From Marisimplicoccus sp964437815 (GTDB taxonomy: Bacteria > Bacteroidota > Bacteroidia > Flavobacteriales > Flavobacteriaceae): a stretch of 12,527 nt of DNA. Made by a program: the position numbers and the translations under genes. Shown here piece after piece: positions 1 through 8,202 of the stretch (the stretch's first letter is position 1; each line of letters begins with the position of its first letter). The DNA lies in NCBI GenBank assembly GCA_964437815.1, contig CAYTIE010000028.1:1-12527 (forward strand). Reading direction: 5' to 3'. The notes under the pieces were generated by a model. It was not told the DNA's origin and searched no databases. It saw only the letters and a list, made by a program, of their open reading frames with translations.

Positions 1-453
1 AAGATTGGAGCTTATCAACTATACCTTAGGCCTATTGTCTGTATATCTGTAGGTTTGTTCTCTGATAAAACTGGAAATATTAATAATATATTTTATGGAT
101 TTGTAATTATGTTGATAGGATCAATTTTATTTGCAAGTGGAATAATTAATTCTTCAGTTAATACCTTATTTATTATTTCATTAATTATTGTAGCTGTTGG
201 AACATATGCTATAAGAGGACTGTATTTTTCAATTTTAAATGATGGACATATTCCCATTGCTCTTTCTGGAACTGCAATTGGCATTGTCTCAATAATTGGT
301 TATTCACCTGACATCTTTGCACCCCCACTTTATGGATATTTGTTAGATACTTTCCCAGGAATAAAAGGTTATCAGTTCGTTTATTTAATACTTGCAGTTT
401 TTTCAGTATTAGGATTGTACACAACTTTAAAATTTAAAAAACTAATTAAATAA
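1..453 (+). CDS. MFS transporter, C-terminal part (5' end outside window)
   Basis: The reading frame is open from base 1 and ends in TAA, giving about 150 residues of an inner-membrane protein; the start lies outside the window. The first residues read LRPIVCISVGLFSDKTG, which matches the cytoplasmic loop of major facilitator transporters (G-x-x-S-D-K/R-x-G) between two helices. Four or so strongly hydrophobic segments follow, with a helix-breaking GTAIGIVSIIGYSPDIFAPP stretch and a basic tail (KFKKLIK), as expected for the last helices of a 12-helix MFS carrier. The substrate cannot be told from this half. It points toward gltD and is convergent with it. An internal TTG at 55 could be mistaken for a start, but the frame clearly continues upstream of it. 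Confidence in the superfamily is high and there is no specific function call. Confidence 0.85.
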   Translation, partial: KIGAYQLYLRPIVCISVGLFSDKTGNINNIFYGFVIMLIGSILFASGIINSSVNTLFIISLIIVAVGTYAIRGLYFSILNDGHIPIALSGTAIGIVSIIGYSPDIFAPPLYGYLLDTFPGIKGYQFVYLILAVFSVLGLYTTLKFKKLIK

Positions 454-494
454 TTTCATATGGATTATATACTAAATAATTGGTATACAATAGC

Positions 495-520
495 AAAAAC
501 CCCCGATTATTCCCTCGGGG
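495..520 (-). terminator. Rho-independent terminator after gltD
   Basis: CCCCGA (501-506) pairs with TCGGGG (515-520) around an 8-nt loop. Read on the minus strand the stem is followed at once by one G and then TTTTT (complement of A495-A499), the classic intrinsic terminator layout. It lies about 100 nt beyond the gltD stop. On the plus strand the stem is followed by CATTAG, not a T tract, so it is a poor terminator for the MFS gene. The GC-rich stem stands out in this AT-rich DNA. Confidence 0.75.
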
Positions 521-621
521 CATTAGTCTTAATAATATATTGAATTAGTCGACTTAGATAAAATTCAATTACTTTCATTTGAAGAATTTATTGAAAATTA
601 AAATTATCTTTTTTATTGGAA

Positions 622-2073
622 TTAAAGATCTTTTTTAATATGTTTTGTTGGTAAACTTGAGGTCCCCATTAGGTATTTATCTATATGATATGCTGCCTCT
701 CTTCCTTCAGAAATCGCCCAAACAATTAAAGATTGACCACGTTTACAATCACCAGCTATAAAAATATTATTTTTTTTCGTTTGATAACTACTATTACATG
801 CTATATTTCCTTGACTGTTTAATCCAATATTTAATTTTTGTAGAATATTTGGTTCTGGACCTGTAAATCCTAATGCTAATATTGCCATATCACAATCCCA
901 AACTTTACTTGTATTTTTTATTTCTTTAAATTTCATCGTTTTTTTGTCAAACTCTGCATTAACAGTTTCAAGCCCAACTAGTCTTCCATTTTTATCTCCA
1001 ATAAATCTCTTTGTAAGAATACTCCACTCCCTATGAACACCTTCTTCATGTGAGCTTGATGTTTTAAAAGTAAAAGGCCAATGAGGCCATGGATTTTTTT
1101 CATCTCTTGATAAAGGAGGTTTTTTTGCAATTTCAAAATTGATTACTTTCTTTCCCCCGTGTCTGTTTGATGTTCCAATGCAATCTGAACCTGTATCACC
1201 ACCACCTATAACTATAATATTTTTATCTTTTGCATTAAACTTATTTGAAAGACTATCTATTTGACCATCAACATATTTATTATTATAAGTTAGAAAATCC
1301 ATAGCTTGTTCAACACCTTTTAAGTTATTTCCTACTATTTCTAATTTTCTCCTAACTCTAGAACCAGTGCATAATAGTATAATATCATAACTTGATTCAA
1401 GATCTTTTAGAGATATTGTTTTACCTACTTCTATATTACACTTAAAATTAATTCCTTCTTTTTTTAGTAAGTTAACCCTTCTGTCAATTATTTTTTTTTC
1501 TAATTTAAAATCTGGAATACCATACCTAAGAAGTCCTCCTATTTTATTATCCCTTTCTAAAACTGTTACTTTATGACCCACAGTATTTAATTGTTGAGCA
1601 GCAGCAAGTCCTGCTGGACCAGAACCAACTATAACAATTTTCTTCCCAGTTCTTCTTTTTGGAATAACTGGCTTTATCCATCCTTCTAAAAATCCTTTTT
1701 CAACTATATATTTTTCAATCATTTCAATTGAAACAGGAAGATCTATAATTCCTAATACACAAGCAGCTTCACATGGAGCAGGACATAATCTACCAGTAAA
1801 TTCTGGAAAATTATTAGTTGAATGAAGAATATCTATAGCCTCTTTCCACTTATTGTTAAATACTAAATCATTAAAATCAGGGATTAAGTTACCTAATGGG
1901 CATCCGCTATGACAAAACGGAACACCACAATCCATACATCTTGCTGCCTGATTCTTTAATTCAATAGTTTTGGGTTTTATTGTAAACTCTTTATAATTTT
2001 TGATTCGACTATTTACTGGAAAAAGATTTTCGTTTAATCTTGAGTATTCAGTAAATCCATTTAATTTTCTCAT
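622..2073 (-). CDS. gltD: Glutamate synthase, small (beta) subunit
   Basis: GltD passes electrons from NAD(P)H through FAD and iron-sulfur clusters to the large subunit GltB, in the cytoplasm. The product is 483 residues, a usual length. An N-terminal Fe-S domain has cysteines 46, 49, 54 and 58 (CMDCGVPFCHSGC) and 97, 101 and 105 (CPAPCEAAC). The FAD Rossmann motif GSGPAG is at about 150-155, a second nucleotide motif (VIGGGDTGSDC) follows near 290, and the C-terminal IFIAGDCKRGQS is the FAD-closing motif. I place the start at the ATG at 2073 because MRKLNGFTEYSR aligns with usual GltD N-termini. A TTG five codons upstream (2088) would overlap gltB by 8 nt and adds nothing conserved. With this start gltD begins 7 nt after the gltB stop, so the two are translationally close. 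No Shine-Dalgarno sequence is visible. Confidence 0.96.
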   Translation of the reverse strand: MRKLNGFTEYSRLNENLFPVNSRIKNYKEFTIKPKTIELKNQAARCMDCGVPFCHSGCPLGNLIPDFNDLVFNNKWKEAIDILHSTNNFPEFTGRLCPAPCEAACVLGIIDLPVSIEMIEKYIVEKGFLEGWIKPVIPKRRTGKKIVIVGSGPAGLAAAQQLNTVGHKVTVLERDNKIGGLLRYGIPDFKLEKKIIDRRVNLLKKEGINFKCNIEVGKTISLKDLESSYDIILLCTGSRVRRKLEIVGNNLKGVEQAMDFLTYNNKYVDGQIDSLSNKFNAKDKNIIVIGGGDTGSDCIGTSNRHGGKKVINFEIAKKPPLSRDEKNPWPHWPFTFKTSSSHEEGVHREWSILTKRFIGDKNGRLVGLETVNAEFDKKTMKFKEIKNTSKVWDCDMAILALGFTGPEPNILQKLNIGLNSQGNIACNSSYQTKKNNIFIAGDCKRGQSLIVWAISEGREAAYHIDKYLMGTSSLPTKHIKKDL

Positions 2074-2080
2074 AATTAAA

Positions 2081-5000
2081 TTAATCAATCAATTGAGTTA
2101 TTTTTTCTTTAGCAAGTTTTTCTAAGGCAGCTTTATACTCTATTGGCATTATTTTAATAAACATGTTTTTAGTTTTTTGCCAGTCATTAATAATATTTTC
2201 AGCAACTTTGCTGTTGGTATTTGAATAATGGTTTTCAATTAATTTCTTTAATATTTCTATATCATGGTTTTCTGTTTTTTCAAACTCAATCATCTCCATA
2301 TTAAAATTCCTTTTATCAAAATTTGAATCTTTATATATATATGATATTCCTCCACTCATTCCGGCAGCAAAATTCCTTCCAATTGATCCAAGAATTACAA
2401 CTATTCCGCCAGTCATATATTCACATCCATGATCACCGATTCCTTCAACTACTGCATTAACACCAGAATTTCTAACACAAAATCTTTCTCCTGCTATTCC
2501 ATTTATATATGCTTCACCTGATGTCGCTCCATAAAGAGCAACATTTCCCGTAATAATATTTTCATTTGACTTAAATGTTGCATTTTTAGGGACTCTAACT
2601 ATTAAAGTACCACCAGACAATCCTTTTCCAAAATAATCATTTGTATTACCGTTAATAGTCATTTTAAGACCTTTAACAGCAAAAGCTCCAAAACTTTGTC
2701 CAGCAGAACCACTAAAGTTTAAATTTATTGTATTCTTTGGTAATGCTTTTTCACCATAAATCTTTGATATTTCATTACTAATTATTGCTCCAACTGCTCT
2801 ATCAGTATTCTTAATTTCATAATTCAAGGATATTTTTATTTTCTTCTCAATAGATAATTTAGAAGATTTTAAAATTTTAAAATCCAATAGATTTTTTAGT
2901 TTATGATCTTGTTTTTCATTATTCTTTATTGATATATTATTTTCTACAGGTGGCTTATAAAGAATTTTAGATAAATCAATTCCTTTTAATTTATAATTAT
3001 CAATTCCTTTTTTCATTGAAAGCTTTTCACTTTTACCAATCATTTCATCAATTGATCTAAACCCTAGATTTGCCATAATTTCTCTTAATTCTTCAGCAAT
3101 GAAATACATGAAGTTAATTACATGCTCTGGTTTACCACTAAAATTTTTTCTTAATAGAGGGTTTTGGGTAGCAATTCCAACAGGACAAGTATTTAAATGG
3201 CAAGCTCTCATCATTATACATCCAGTAGCAACAAGTGGAGCTGTAGAAAATCCAAATTCTTCAGCACCTAAAAGACATGCTATAGCAACATCTCGTCCAG
3301 TCTTTAATTGACCATCACACTCAATTACAACTCTTCCTCTTAAATTATTTAGAACTAATGTTTGTTGAGCCTCTGCTATTCCTAACTCCCAAGGTAACCC
3401 TGCATGCCTAAGTGATGTTAAAGGTGATGCTCCTGTTCCACCATCATATCCAGAGATTAAAATAATATCAGCTTTTGCTTTTGCAACGCCAGCTGCGATT
3501 GTTCCAACTCCAACCTCAGAAACTAATTTTACATTAATTCTTGCTTTTCTATTTGCATTTTTTAAATCAAAAATAAGTTGAGCTAAATCTTCTATAGAAT
3601 AAATGTCATGATGTGGAGGAGGAGAGATTAAACCAACATATGGAGTTGAATTTCTAACCTTTGCAATTAATGGATTAACTTTTGATCCTGGTAATTGCCC
3701 ACCTTCACCTGGTTTAGCTCCTTGTGCCATTTTTATTTGAATTTCATCTGCATTAGTTAAATAATAGGAATTAACACCAAACCTTCCGGAGGCAACTTGT
3801 TTAATAGAACTATTTCTTAGATCTCCATTTTGGTTTCTAAAAAATCTAATTGANNNNNNNNNNNNNNNNNNNNNNNNNNNNNNNNNNNNNNNNNNNNNNN
3901 NNNNNNNNNNNNNNNNNNNNNNNNNNNNNNNNNNNNNNNNNNNNNNNNNNNNNGTTTCATATTTTTCTGTTCGAACAGATTCTTGCAGTTTTGAAATAGT
4001 TTTAGGATTTAACATATGAGTTTCTCCACATCTTCTCCACCTATAATCTCCTCCCATTTCAATAGATGAAAAATCATTTTCTTTATTAAATGCTTTATTG
4101 ATTCTTGCTGAAATTTCTTTCTCCAATACATATAAACCAATACCTTCAATACGGGAGGGAGTGTTATTAAAATATTTATTTACAAAATTCGTTTTTAGTC
4201 CTAAAGCTTCAAAAATTTGAGAACCACGATATGAATTAAGAGTTGAGATTCCAATTTTATTCATTATTTTCAAGACACCTTTTACTATAGCAGCATTATA
4301 ATTAACTATTGCTTTATTTACAGAGATACCTTTTAAATATTCCATTTTGTGGTGGTAATAAATAATCTCATTAACTAAATATGGATTGATGGCACTTGCA
4401 CCATATCCAAAAAGCATTGAGAAGTGATGAGGTTCTCTAGGTTCTGCAGATTCTATAATTATTCCAAACTTTGATCTTTTATTTTTCCTTATCATGCTAT
4501 GATGAACAAACGAACAAGCTAATAACATAGGTATTGGAGAATTCTTTTTGCTTGTGTTCCTATCACTTAGAATTATAATGTTAACACCTTTATCTATATG
4601 TTTTTCAATATCAGATATAATTTTATTTAATGATTCTTCAATACCGTTATGGCCTTTGTTTTTGTTGTATAAAGTAAAAACTGATGCAGCTTTAAAATTT
4701 GAATGTTCTATGTATTTAATTTTATCAAGATCTTCATTTGAGATTATAGGGTTGTTAATAGTTAAATTTATTGCATGTTTTTCAGATAAATCAAATAAAT
4801 TACATCCACTACCAATTGACAAACTAGTATCAGTAATTATTTCCTCTCTAATCCCGTCTAGTGGAGGGTTCGTAACTTGAGCAAAAAGTTGTTTAAAATA
4901 ATTATATAATAATTGTGGTTTTTTTGATAATACTGCCAATGGAGTATCTGTTCCCATTGAACCAATAGCTTCCTTAGCATTTTGGCACATTGGAATAATT

Positions 5001-6439
5001 ATTTTTTTAAAATCTTCTTGAGTATATCCAAATATTTTTAATCTTGTTTCAAGATTAAGAATTTCTTCTGGTGTTTGATTCCCAGTATAAGGGACCTTGC
5101 TAAGCGGTAGGATATTATCTCTATTCCATTTATTATATGGAAACTTTCTTGAAATTGAAGATTTAATTTCCTCATCATTTACTATTCTACCTTTCTCCAT
5201 ATCTACTAAAAACATTTTTCCTGGTTCTAACCTCCCGTGAGATAAAATATTTTCTGCTTCTATATCTACTACTCCTGTTTCAGAAGACATTATAACATAT
5301 CCATCTTTCGTAACTGAATATCTTGATGGTCTAAGGCCATTCCTATCTAATAAAGCACCTATATATGTTCCATCAGTAAATGGGATAGAAGCAGGGCCAT
5401 CCCAAGGTTCCATAATACAGCTATTAAACTTGTAAAATGCCTTTTTAGAGTCATCCATAGATTTATGTTTTTCCCAAGCTTCTGGCACCAACATCATCAT
5501 CGCTTCAGGAAGTGATCTACCTGTGATTAATAATAATTCAAGTACCATATCCATACAAGCTGAATCTGATTTTTCAGAAAGAATTATTGGGAATATTTTT
5601 TTCATATCTTCATCATCAATAAATTCTGACTTTAAGAGCTCTTCTCTTGTAGTCATTCTACTCACATTTCCTTTTAGAGTATTAATTTCTCCATTGTGAC
5701 ACATATATCTAAATGGTTGAGCTAAATCCCAGGTTGGAAAAGTATTTGTAGAAAATCTTTGATGAACTAGAGCTAATTTAGTTACAAGGTCAGGGTTTAT
5801 TAGATCCGGATAAAATCTTTTTATATCTTCAGGCATTAACAAACCTTTATAGATTATTGTTCTTGTACTTAAGCTGGAAAAATAAAAATATTTTTTTTGA
5901 GTAAGTTCAGATGAGTAAATTCTATTTTCAGAAATTTTTCTTGAAATAAACAACTTAATATTAAAGTTTTTTTCAGATTGTTTTTTATCTTTTTTTCCAA
6001 TAAAAACTTGTCTAACTATCGGTTGTGTTTTACTAGCTATACTCCCTACAACCTTTGAATCTATTGGCACATCTCTCCATCCTAAGATTCTTAAAGATTG
6101 TTTATTTATCTCATCTTGAAAAATATCAATACATTGATTTGCTTGAGTTTTTTTTTGAGGTAAGAATAGCATCCCAACAGCATATTCTGTTTCAACAGGT
6201 AATTTAAAATCACATTGTTTTGAAAAGAATAAATGAGGAATTTCTATTAATATACCTGCTCCATCCCCTGTTCTTCCATCAGCACTAACTGCTCCTCTGT
6301 GTTCAAGACAAGATAGAATATCAAGAGCATTACTTATTATTAGATTAGTCTTAACCCCTTTAAGACTACAAATAAAACCAGCTCCACAATTATCATGTTC
6401 AAATTCAGGATAATAAAGTCCTTGTTTTTTTGGCTTCAT
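2081..6439 (-). CDS. gltB: Glutamate synthase, large (alpha) subunit, interrupted by assembly gap
   Basis: GltB makes two glutamates from glutamine and 2-oxoglutarate. It is an Ntn-type glutaminase: Cys18 (HDNCGAGF) should become residue 1 after removal of a 17-residue propeptide. RFSTNTFPTWDLAQ (about 228) and HNGEINTLKGN (248-258) belong to this domain. A central domain spans about 450-760. The FMN/synthase domain carries AQGAKPGEGGQLPG, ISPPPHHDIYSIEDL and SGYDGGTGASP, then the 3Fe-4S cysteines C1074-x5-C1080-x4-C1085. The glutamate synthase C-terminal domain has GSAGQSFGAF and GIGDHGCEYMTGG. Residue numbers after the gap are those of the gapped sequence, 1452 codons. Both sides of the 100 N are in the same frame, but from the E. 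coli protein about 80 residues should lie there, so the true length is near 1500. Start ATG at 6439 is clear. A hairpin terminator lies 18 nt upstream. Confidence 0.97.
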   Translation of the reverse strand: MKPKKQGLYYPEFEHDNCGAGFICSLKGVKTNLIISNALDILSCLEHRGAVSADGRTGDGAGILIEIPHLFFSKQCDFKLPVETEYAVGMLFLPQKKTQANQCIDIFQDEINKQSLRILGWRDVPIDSKVVGSIASKTQPIVRQVFIGKKDKKQSEKNFNIKLFISRKISENRIYSSELTQKKYFYFSSLSTRTIIYKGLLMPEDIKRFYPDLINPDLVTKLALVHQRFSTNTFPTWDLAQPFRYMCHNGEINTLKGNVSRMTTREELLKSEFIDDEDMKKIFPIILSEKSDSACMDMVLELLLITGRSLPEAMMMLVPEAWEKHKSMDDSKKAFYKFNSCIMEPWDGPASIPFTDGTYIGALLDRNGLRPSRYSVTKDGYVIMSSETGVVDIEAENILSHGRLEPGKMFLVDMEKGRIVNDEEIKSSISRKFPYNKWNRDNILPLSKVPYTGNQTPEEILNLETRLKIFGYTQEDFKKIIIPMCQNAKEAIGSMGTDTPLAVLSKKPQLLYNYFKQLFAQVTNPPLDGIREEIITDTSLSIGSGCNLFDLSEKHAINLTINNPIISNEDLDKIKYIEHSNFKAASVFTLYNKNKGHNGIEESLNKIISDIEKHIDKGVNIIILSDRNTSKKNSPIPMLLACSFVHHSMIRKNKRSKFGIIIESAEPREPHHFSMLFGYGASAINPYLVNEIIYYHHKMEYLKGISVNKAIVNYNAAIVKGVLKIMNKIGISTLNSYRGSQIFEALGLKTNFVNKYFNNTPSRIEGIGLYVLEKEISARINKAFNKENDFSSIEMGGDYRWRRCGETHMLNPKTISKLQESVRTEKYEXXXXXXXXXXXXXXXXXXXXXXXXXXXXXXXXXXSIRFFRNQNGDLRNSSIKQVASGRFGVNSYYLTNADEIQIKMAQGAKPGEGGQLPGSKVNPLIAKVRNSTPYVGLISPPPHHDIYSIEDLAQLIFDLKNANRKARINVKLVSEVGVGTIAAGVAKAKADIILISGYDGGTGASPLTSLRHAGLPWELGIAEAQQTLVLNNLRGRVVIECDGQLKTGRDVAIACLLGAEEFGFSTAPLVATGCIMMRACHLNTCPVGIATQNPLLRKNFSGKPEHVINFMYFIAEELREIMANLGFRSIDEMIGKSEKLSMKKGIDNYKLKGIDLSKILYKPPVENNISIKNNEKQDHKLKNLLDFKILKSSKLSIEKKIKISLNYEIKNTDRAVGAIISNEISKIYGEKALPKNTINLNFSGSAGQSFGAFAVKGLKMTINGNTNDYFGKGLSGGTLIVRVPKNATFKSNENIITGNVALYGATSGEAYINGIAGERFCVRNSGVNAVVEGIGDHGCEYMTGGIVVILGSIGRNFAAGMSGGISYIYKDSNFDKRNFNMEMIEFEKTENHDIEILKKLIENHYSNTNSKVAENIINDWQKTKNMFIKIMPIEYKAALEKLAKEKITQLID
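3854..3953. other. Assembly gap (100 N) inside gltB
   Basis: Exactly 100 undetermined bases, the conventional placeholder for a gap of unknown size. It cuts gltB at the beginning of the FMN/synthase domain. The partial codon at the right edge is ACN, so the residue after KYE is Thr, as expected for the family. Comparison with E. coli GltB from memory suggests about 80 residues (roughly 245 nt) are missing, including the conserved GGNSNSGEGGED stretch. This is a sequencing artefact and not a pseudogene signal. Confidence 0.95.
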
Positions 6440-6457
6440 TTGGTTTGTTGAATTATT

Positions 6458-6524
6458 AAAAAATGATTAGGGAGAAATTAAAATTTAACAAACAATTTAT
6501 TTCTCATTAATGTCTCCCTAATCA
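6458..6524 (-). terminator. Intrinsic terminator / possible attenuator between amt and gltB
   Basis: Arms 6464-6475 and 6513-6524 (TGATTAGGGAGA / TCTCCCTAATCA) are perfect 12-bp complements. After one A-G mismatch, five more pairs follow (6477-6481 with 6507-6511), giving a 17-bp stem with a 25-nt loop. On the minus strand the stem is directly followed by TTTTTT (complement of A6458-A6463). The T tract ends 18 nt before the gltB ATG, which leaves no room for a promoter after it. So either most transcripts stop after amt, or passage into gltB is controlled. A third copy of the arm, CCCTAAT in the RNA sense (complement of 6569-6575), could pair with the first arm instead. Hairpin and T tract are directly visible; regulation is inference. 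Confidence 0.7.
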
Positions 6525-6590
6525 ATGGTTTATGGTTATTCCATCGCAAAAGTCTTTGTAGAAAATTTATTAGGGTTTAACCATTATTAT

Positions 6591-7826
6591 TTATTTCATA
6601 GCAAAGTCAGAATAAGCTCCAGTTCCATGTTCAGCTATATCCAACCCTTTTATTTCTTCTTTTTCATCAACTCGTAATCCAGCAATTGATTTAACTAATA
6701 GAGTTATTATAGTAGTACAAATCACACAAAACAATCCAACGATTCCAACACTGGCAAACTGAACCATGAATTGATCAAACCCAGCAGATGCGCCAAAAAT
6801 ACCCACTGCTAAAGTCCCCCATATACCTGAAAATAAATGAACAGGAATCGCGCCAACGGGATCATCAAGTTTTGCTTTATCTAGAAAAGATACACCTAGT
6901 ACAACAATTATTCCACCAATTGCACCAATAATTATTGCTTCATTAGGTGACATTTGATCAGCTCCTGCAGTAATTCCAACAAGTCCACCCAATACACCAT
7001 TCATAAACATTGTAAGGTCAAGGTTTTTATATAAAAAGCGTGAAAAAAATGCAGCACCAAGACCACCTGCAGCAGCAGCTAAACAAGTTGTAACTAATAC
7101 AAGAGATGTATTTGCAGGATCTGCAGATAATACTGATCCTCCATTAAATCCAAACCAACCTAGCCATAGAATCAGTACTCCAGCAGCTGATAATGGAATG
7201 TTAGAACCTGGAATAGCTTGTGCGATTCCATCACTGTCATATTTTCCTTTTCTAGCTCCTAGAATATATATAATAATTAAAGCAGCCCAGCCACCAACTG
7301 AATGAACTAAAGTTGAACCAGCAAAATCATAAAACCCTACATTATCAGTTAAAGTTGAAAGAAAACCACTACCCCATTGCCAAGAACCAACTATAGGATA
7401 AACAATTGATACATAAATTAAAGTGATTAGCATAAATGAGCTAATCTTAATTCTTTCAGCTACTGCACCAGAAACAATTGTACCAGCAGTTGCTGCAAAC
7501 ATCCCCTGGAAAAGGAAATCTGTCCAATATGTATAACCTTCGTTATAGGTTAAATCTGCAGCCGCTGCTGCATCAAGTCCAAATCCAGCAAATCCTAAAT
7601 ATCCTCCTCCTATGATATTAAACTCACCTGGATACATAAGGTTAAAACCAATCAGACAATACATAATTAGTCCCATCGTAATGATAAAGAAATTTTTGAA
7701 AAGTATATTAATCGTGTTTTTTTGTCTAGTAAGACCAATCTCTAAAAAAGAAAATCCTAAATGCATAAAAAACACTAATGCTGCACAGAGCATCATCCAT
7801 ACGTTATTTGTTGTAAGTAATTCCAT
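6591..7826 (-). CDS. amt: Ammonium transporter (Amt/Mep/Rh family)
   Basis: This is an inner-membrane trimeric channel for ammonium. The 411-residue protein has about 11 hydrophobic helices. Family landmarks are visible: the pore histidines H175 (DFAGSTLVHSVGG, with D167) and H330 (GAIPVHLFSGIWG), the gate phenylalanine F110 (QGMFAAT), and the recruitment-site tryptophan within SWQWG (149-151). The cytoplasmic tail RVDEKEEIKGLDIAEHGTGA followed by YSDF is the conserved C-terminal region that couples subunits and meets PII. The N-terminus starts straight into the first helix (NNVWMMLCAALVFF) without an evident cleaved signal peptide. The ATG at 7826 is 8 nt after the PII gene stop, so the two form the usual glnK-amt pair. 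Downstream, 151 nt with a strong hairpin separate it from gltB. The call is firm. Confidence 0.97.
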   Translation of the reverse strand: MELLTTNNVWMMLCAALVFFMHLGFSFLEIGLTRQKNTINILFKNFFIITMGLIMYCLIGFNLMYPGEFNIIGGGYLGFAGFGLDAAAAADLTYNEGYTYWTDFLFQGMFAATAGTIVSGAVAERIKISSFMLITLIYVSIVYPIVGSWQWGSGFLSTLTDNVGFYDFAGSTLVHSVGGWAALIIIYILGARKGKYDSDGIAQAIPGSNIPLSAAGVLILWLGWFGFNGGSVLSADPANTSLVLVTTCLAAAAGGLGAAFFSRFLYKNLDLTMFMNGVLGGLVGITAGADQMSPNEAIIIGAIGGIIVVLGVSFLDKAKLDDPVGAIPVHLFSGIWGTLAVGIFGASAGFDQFMVQFASVGIVGLFCVICTTIITLLVKSIAGLRVDEKEEIKGLDIAEHGTGAYSDFAMK

Positions 7827-7834
7827 ATTTTTTA

Positions 7835-8173
7835 TTAATTAAATGATTGGTTTCCTGTTTCACCAGTTCTAATTCTATATGCTTCTTCACAATTATATAG
7901 GAAGATTTTACCATCACCAACTTCACCAGTTTTACCTGAATCCGTTATTGTTTTAATTGTCTTATCAACAAATGAATCTGAAACTACAATTGATAAAAGG
8001 GTTCTTTCAATATCCTTTGTTGAGTAGGAAATTCCTCTATAGACTTTCCCAATTTTTTCATTACCTCTTCCAGTTACATCCCAGTAACAAAAAAAGTTAA
8101 CTTCAATTTCATGAAGAGCTTTAACTACTTCATCAAATTTTGCTTTTCTTATGATTGCTTCTATTTTTTTCAT
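7835..8173 (-). CDS. glnK: PII nitrogen regulatory protein (GlnB/GlnK family)
   Basis: PII is a small cytosolic trimer that senses ATP/ADP and 2-oxoglutarate; linked to amt it normally plugs the Amt pore when nitrogen is plentiful. The 112 residues show the start MKKIEAIIR, a T-loop with Y45 and Y50 (VYRGISYST), the B-loop TGEVGDGKIF (82-91) and the C-loop RIRTGE (100-105). Y50 corresponds to the uridylylated Tyr51 of E. coli, with the protein one residue shorter before it. Two ligand-pocket positions differ from E. coli: Gln39 aligns with Glu39 and Lys58 with Arg57. These look like lineage features but could alter 2-oxoglutarate sensing. The gene lies 29 nt after the porin stop and 8 nt before amt. 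I use glnK because of the amt link; glnB is an equal label by sequence alone. Confidence 0.95.
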   Translation of the reverse strand: MKKIEAIIRKAKFDEVVKALHEIEVNFFCYWDVTGRGNEKIGKVYRGISYSTKDIERTLLSIVVSDSFVDKTIKTITDSGKTGEVGDGKIFLYNCEEAYRIRTGETGNQSFN

Positions 8174-8202
8174 GATTATAATAATTTAATATAAATGCTA
8201 AA

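Noticed and set aside
2074..2088. TTG at 2088 as the start of gltD, overlapping the end of gltB by 8 nt.
   Set aside because: The ATG at 2073 gives the conserved GltD N-terminus; the five extra residues match nothing known and TTG is a rarer start.
3854..3953. gltB as two fragments or a pseudogene because of the break.
   Set aside because: The break is a run of 100 N, both sides are intact and match the same family in order, and no stop or frameshift is seen in the real bases.
3099..4880. Open frames on the plus strand across gltB (for example 3099-3311 and 4548-4880).
   Set aside because: They lie opposite strongly conserved gltB sequence, show no family features of their own and have no promoter or start context.
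6489..6496. ATTGTTTG (minus strand) in the hairpin loop as a gltB promoter that would escape the terminator.
   Set aside because: It keeps TTTG but not the leading TA, and no -33 box lies at the right distance; too weak to list as a feature.
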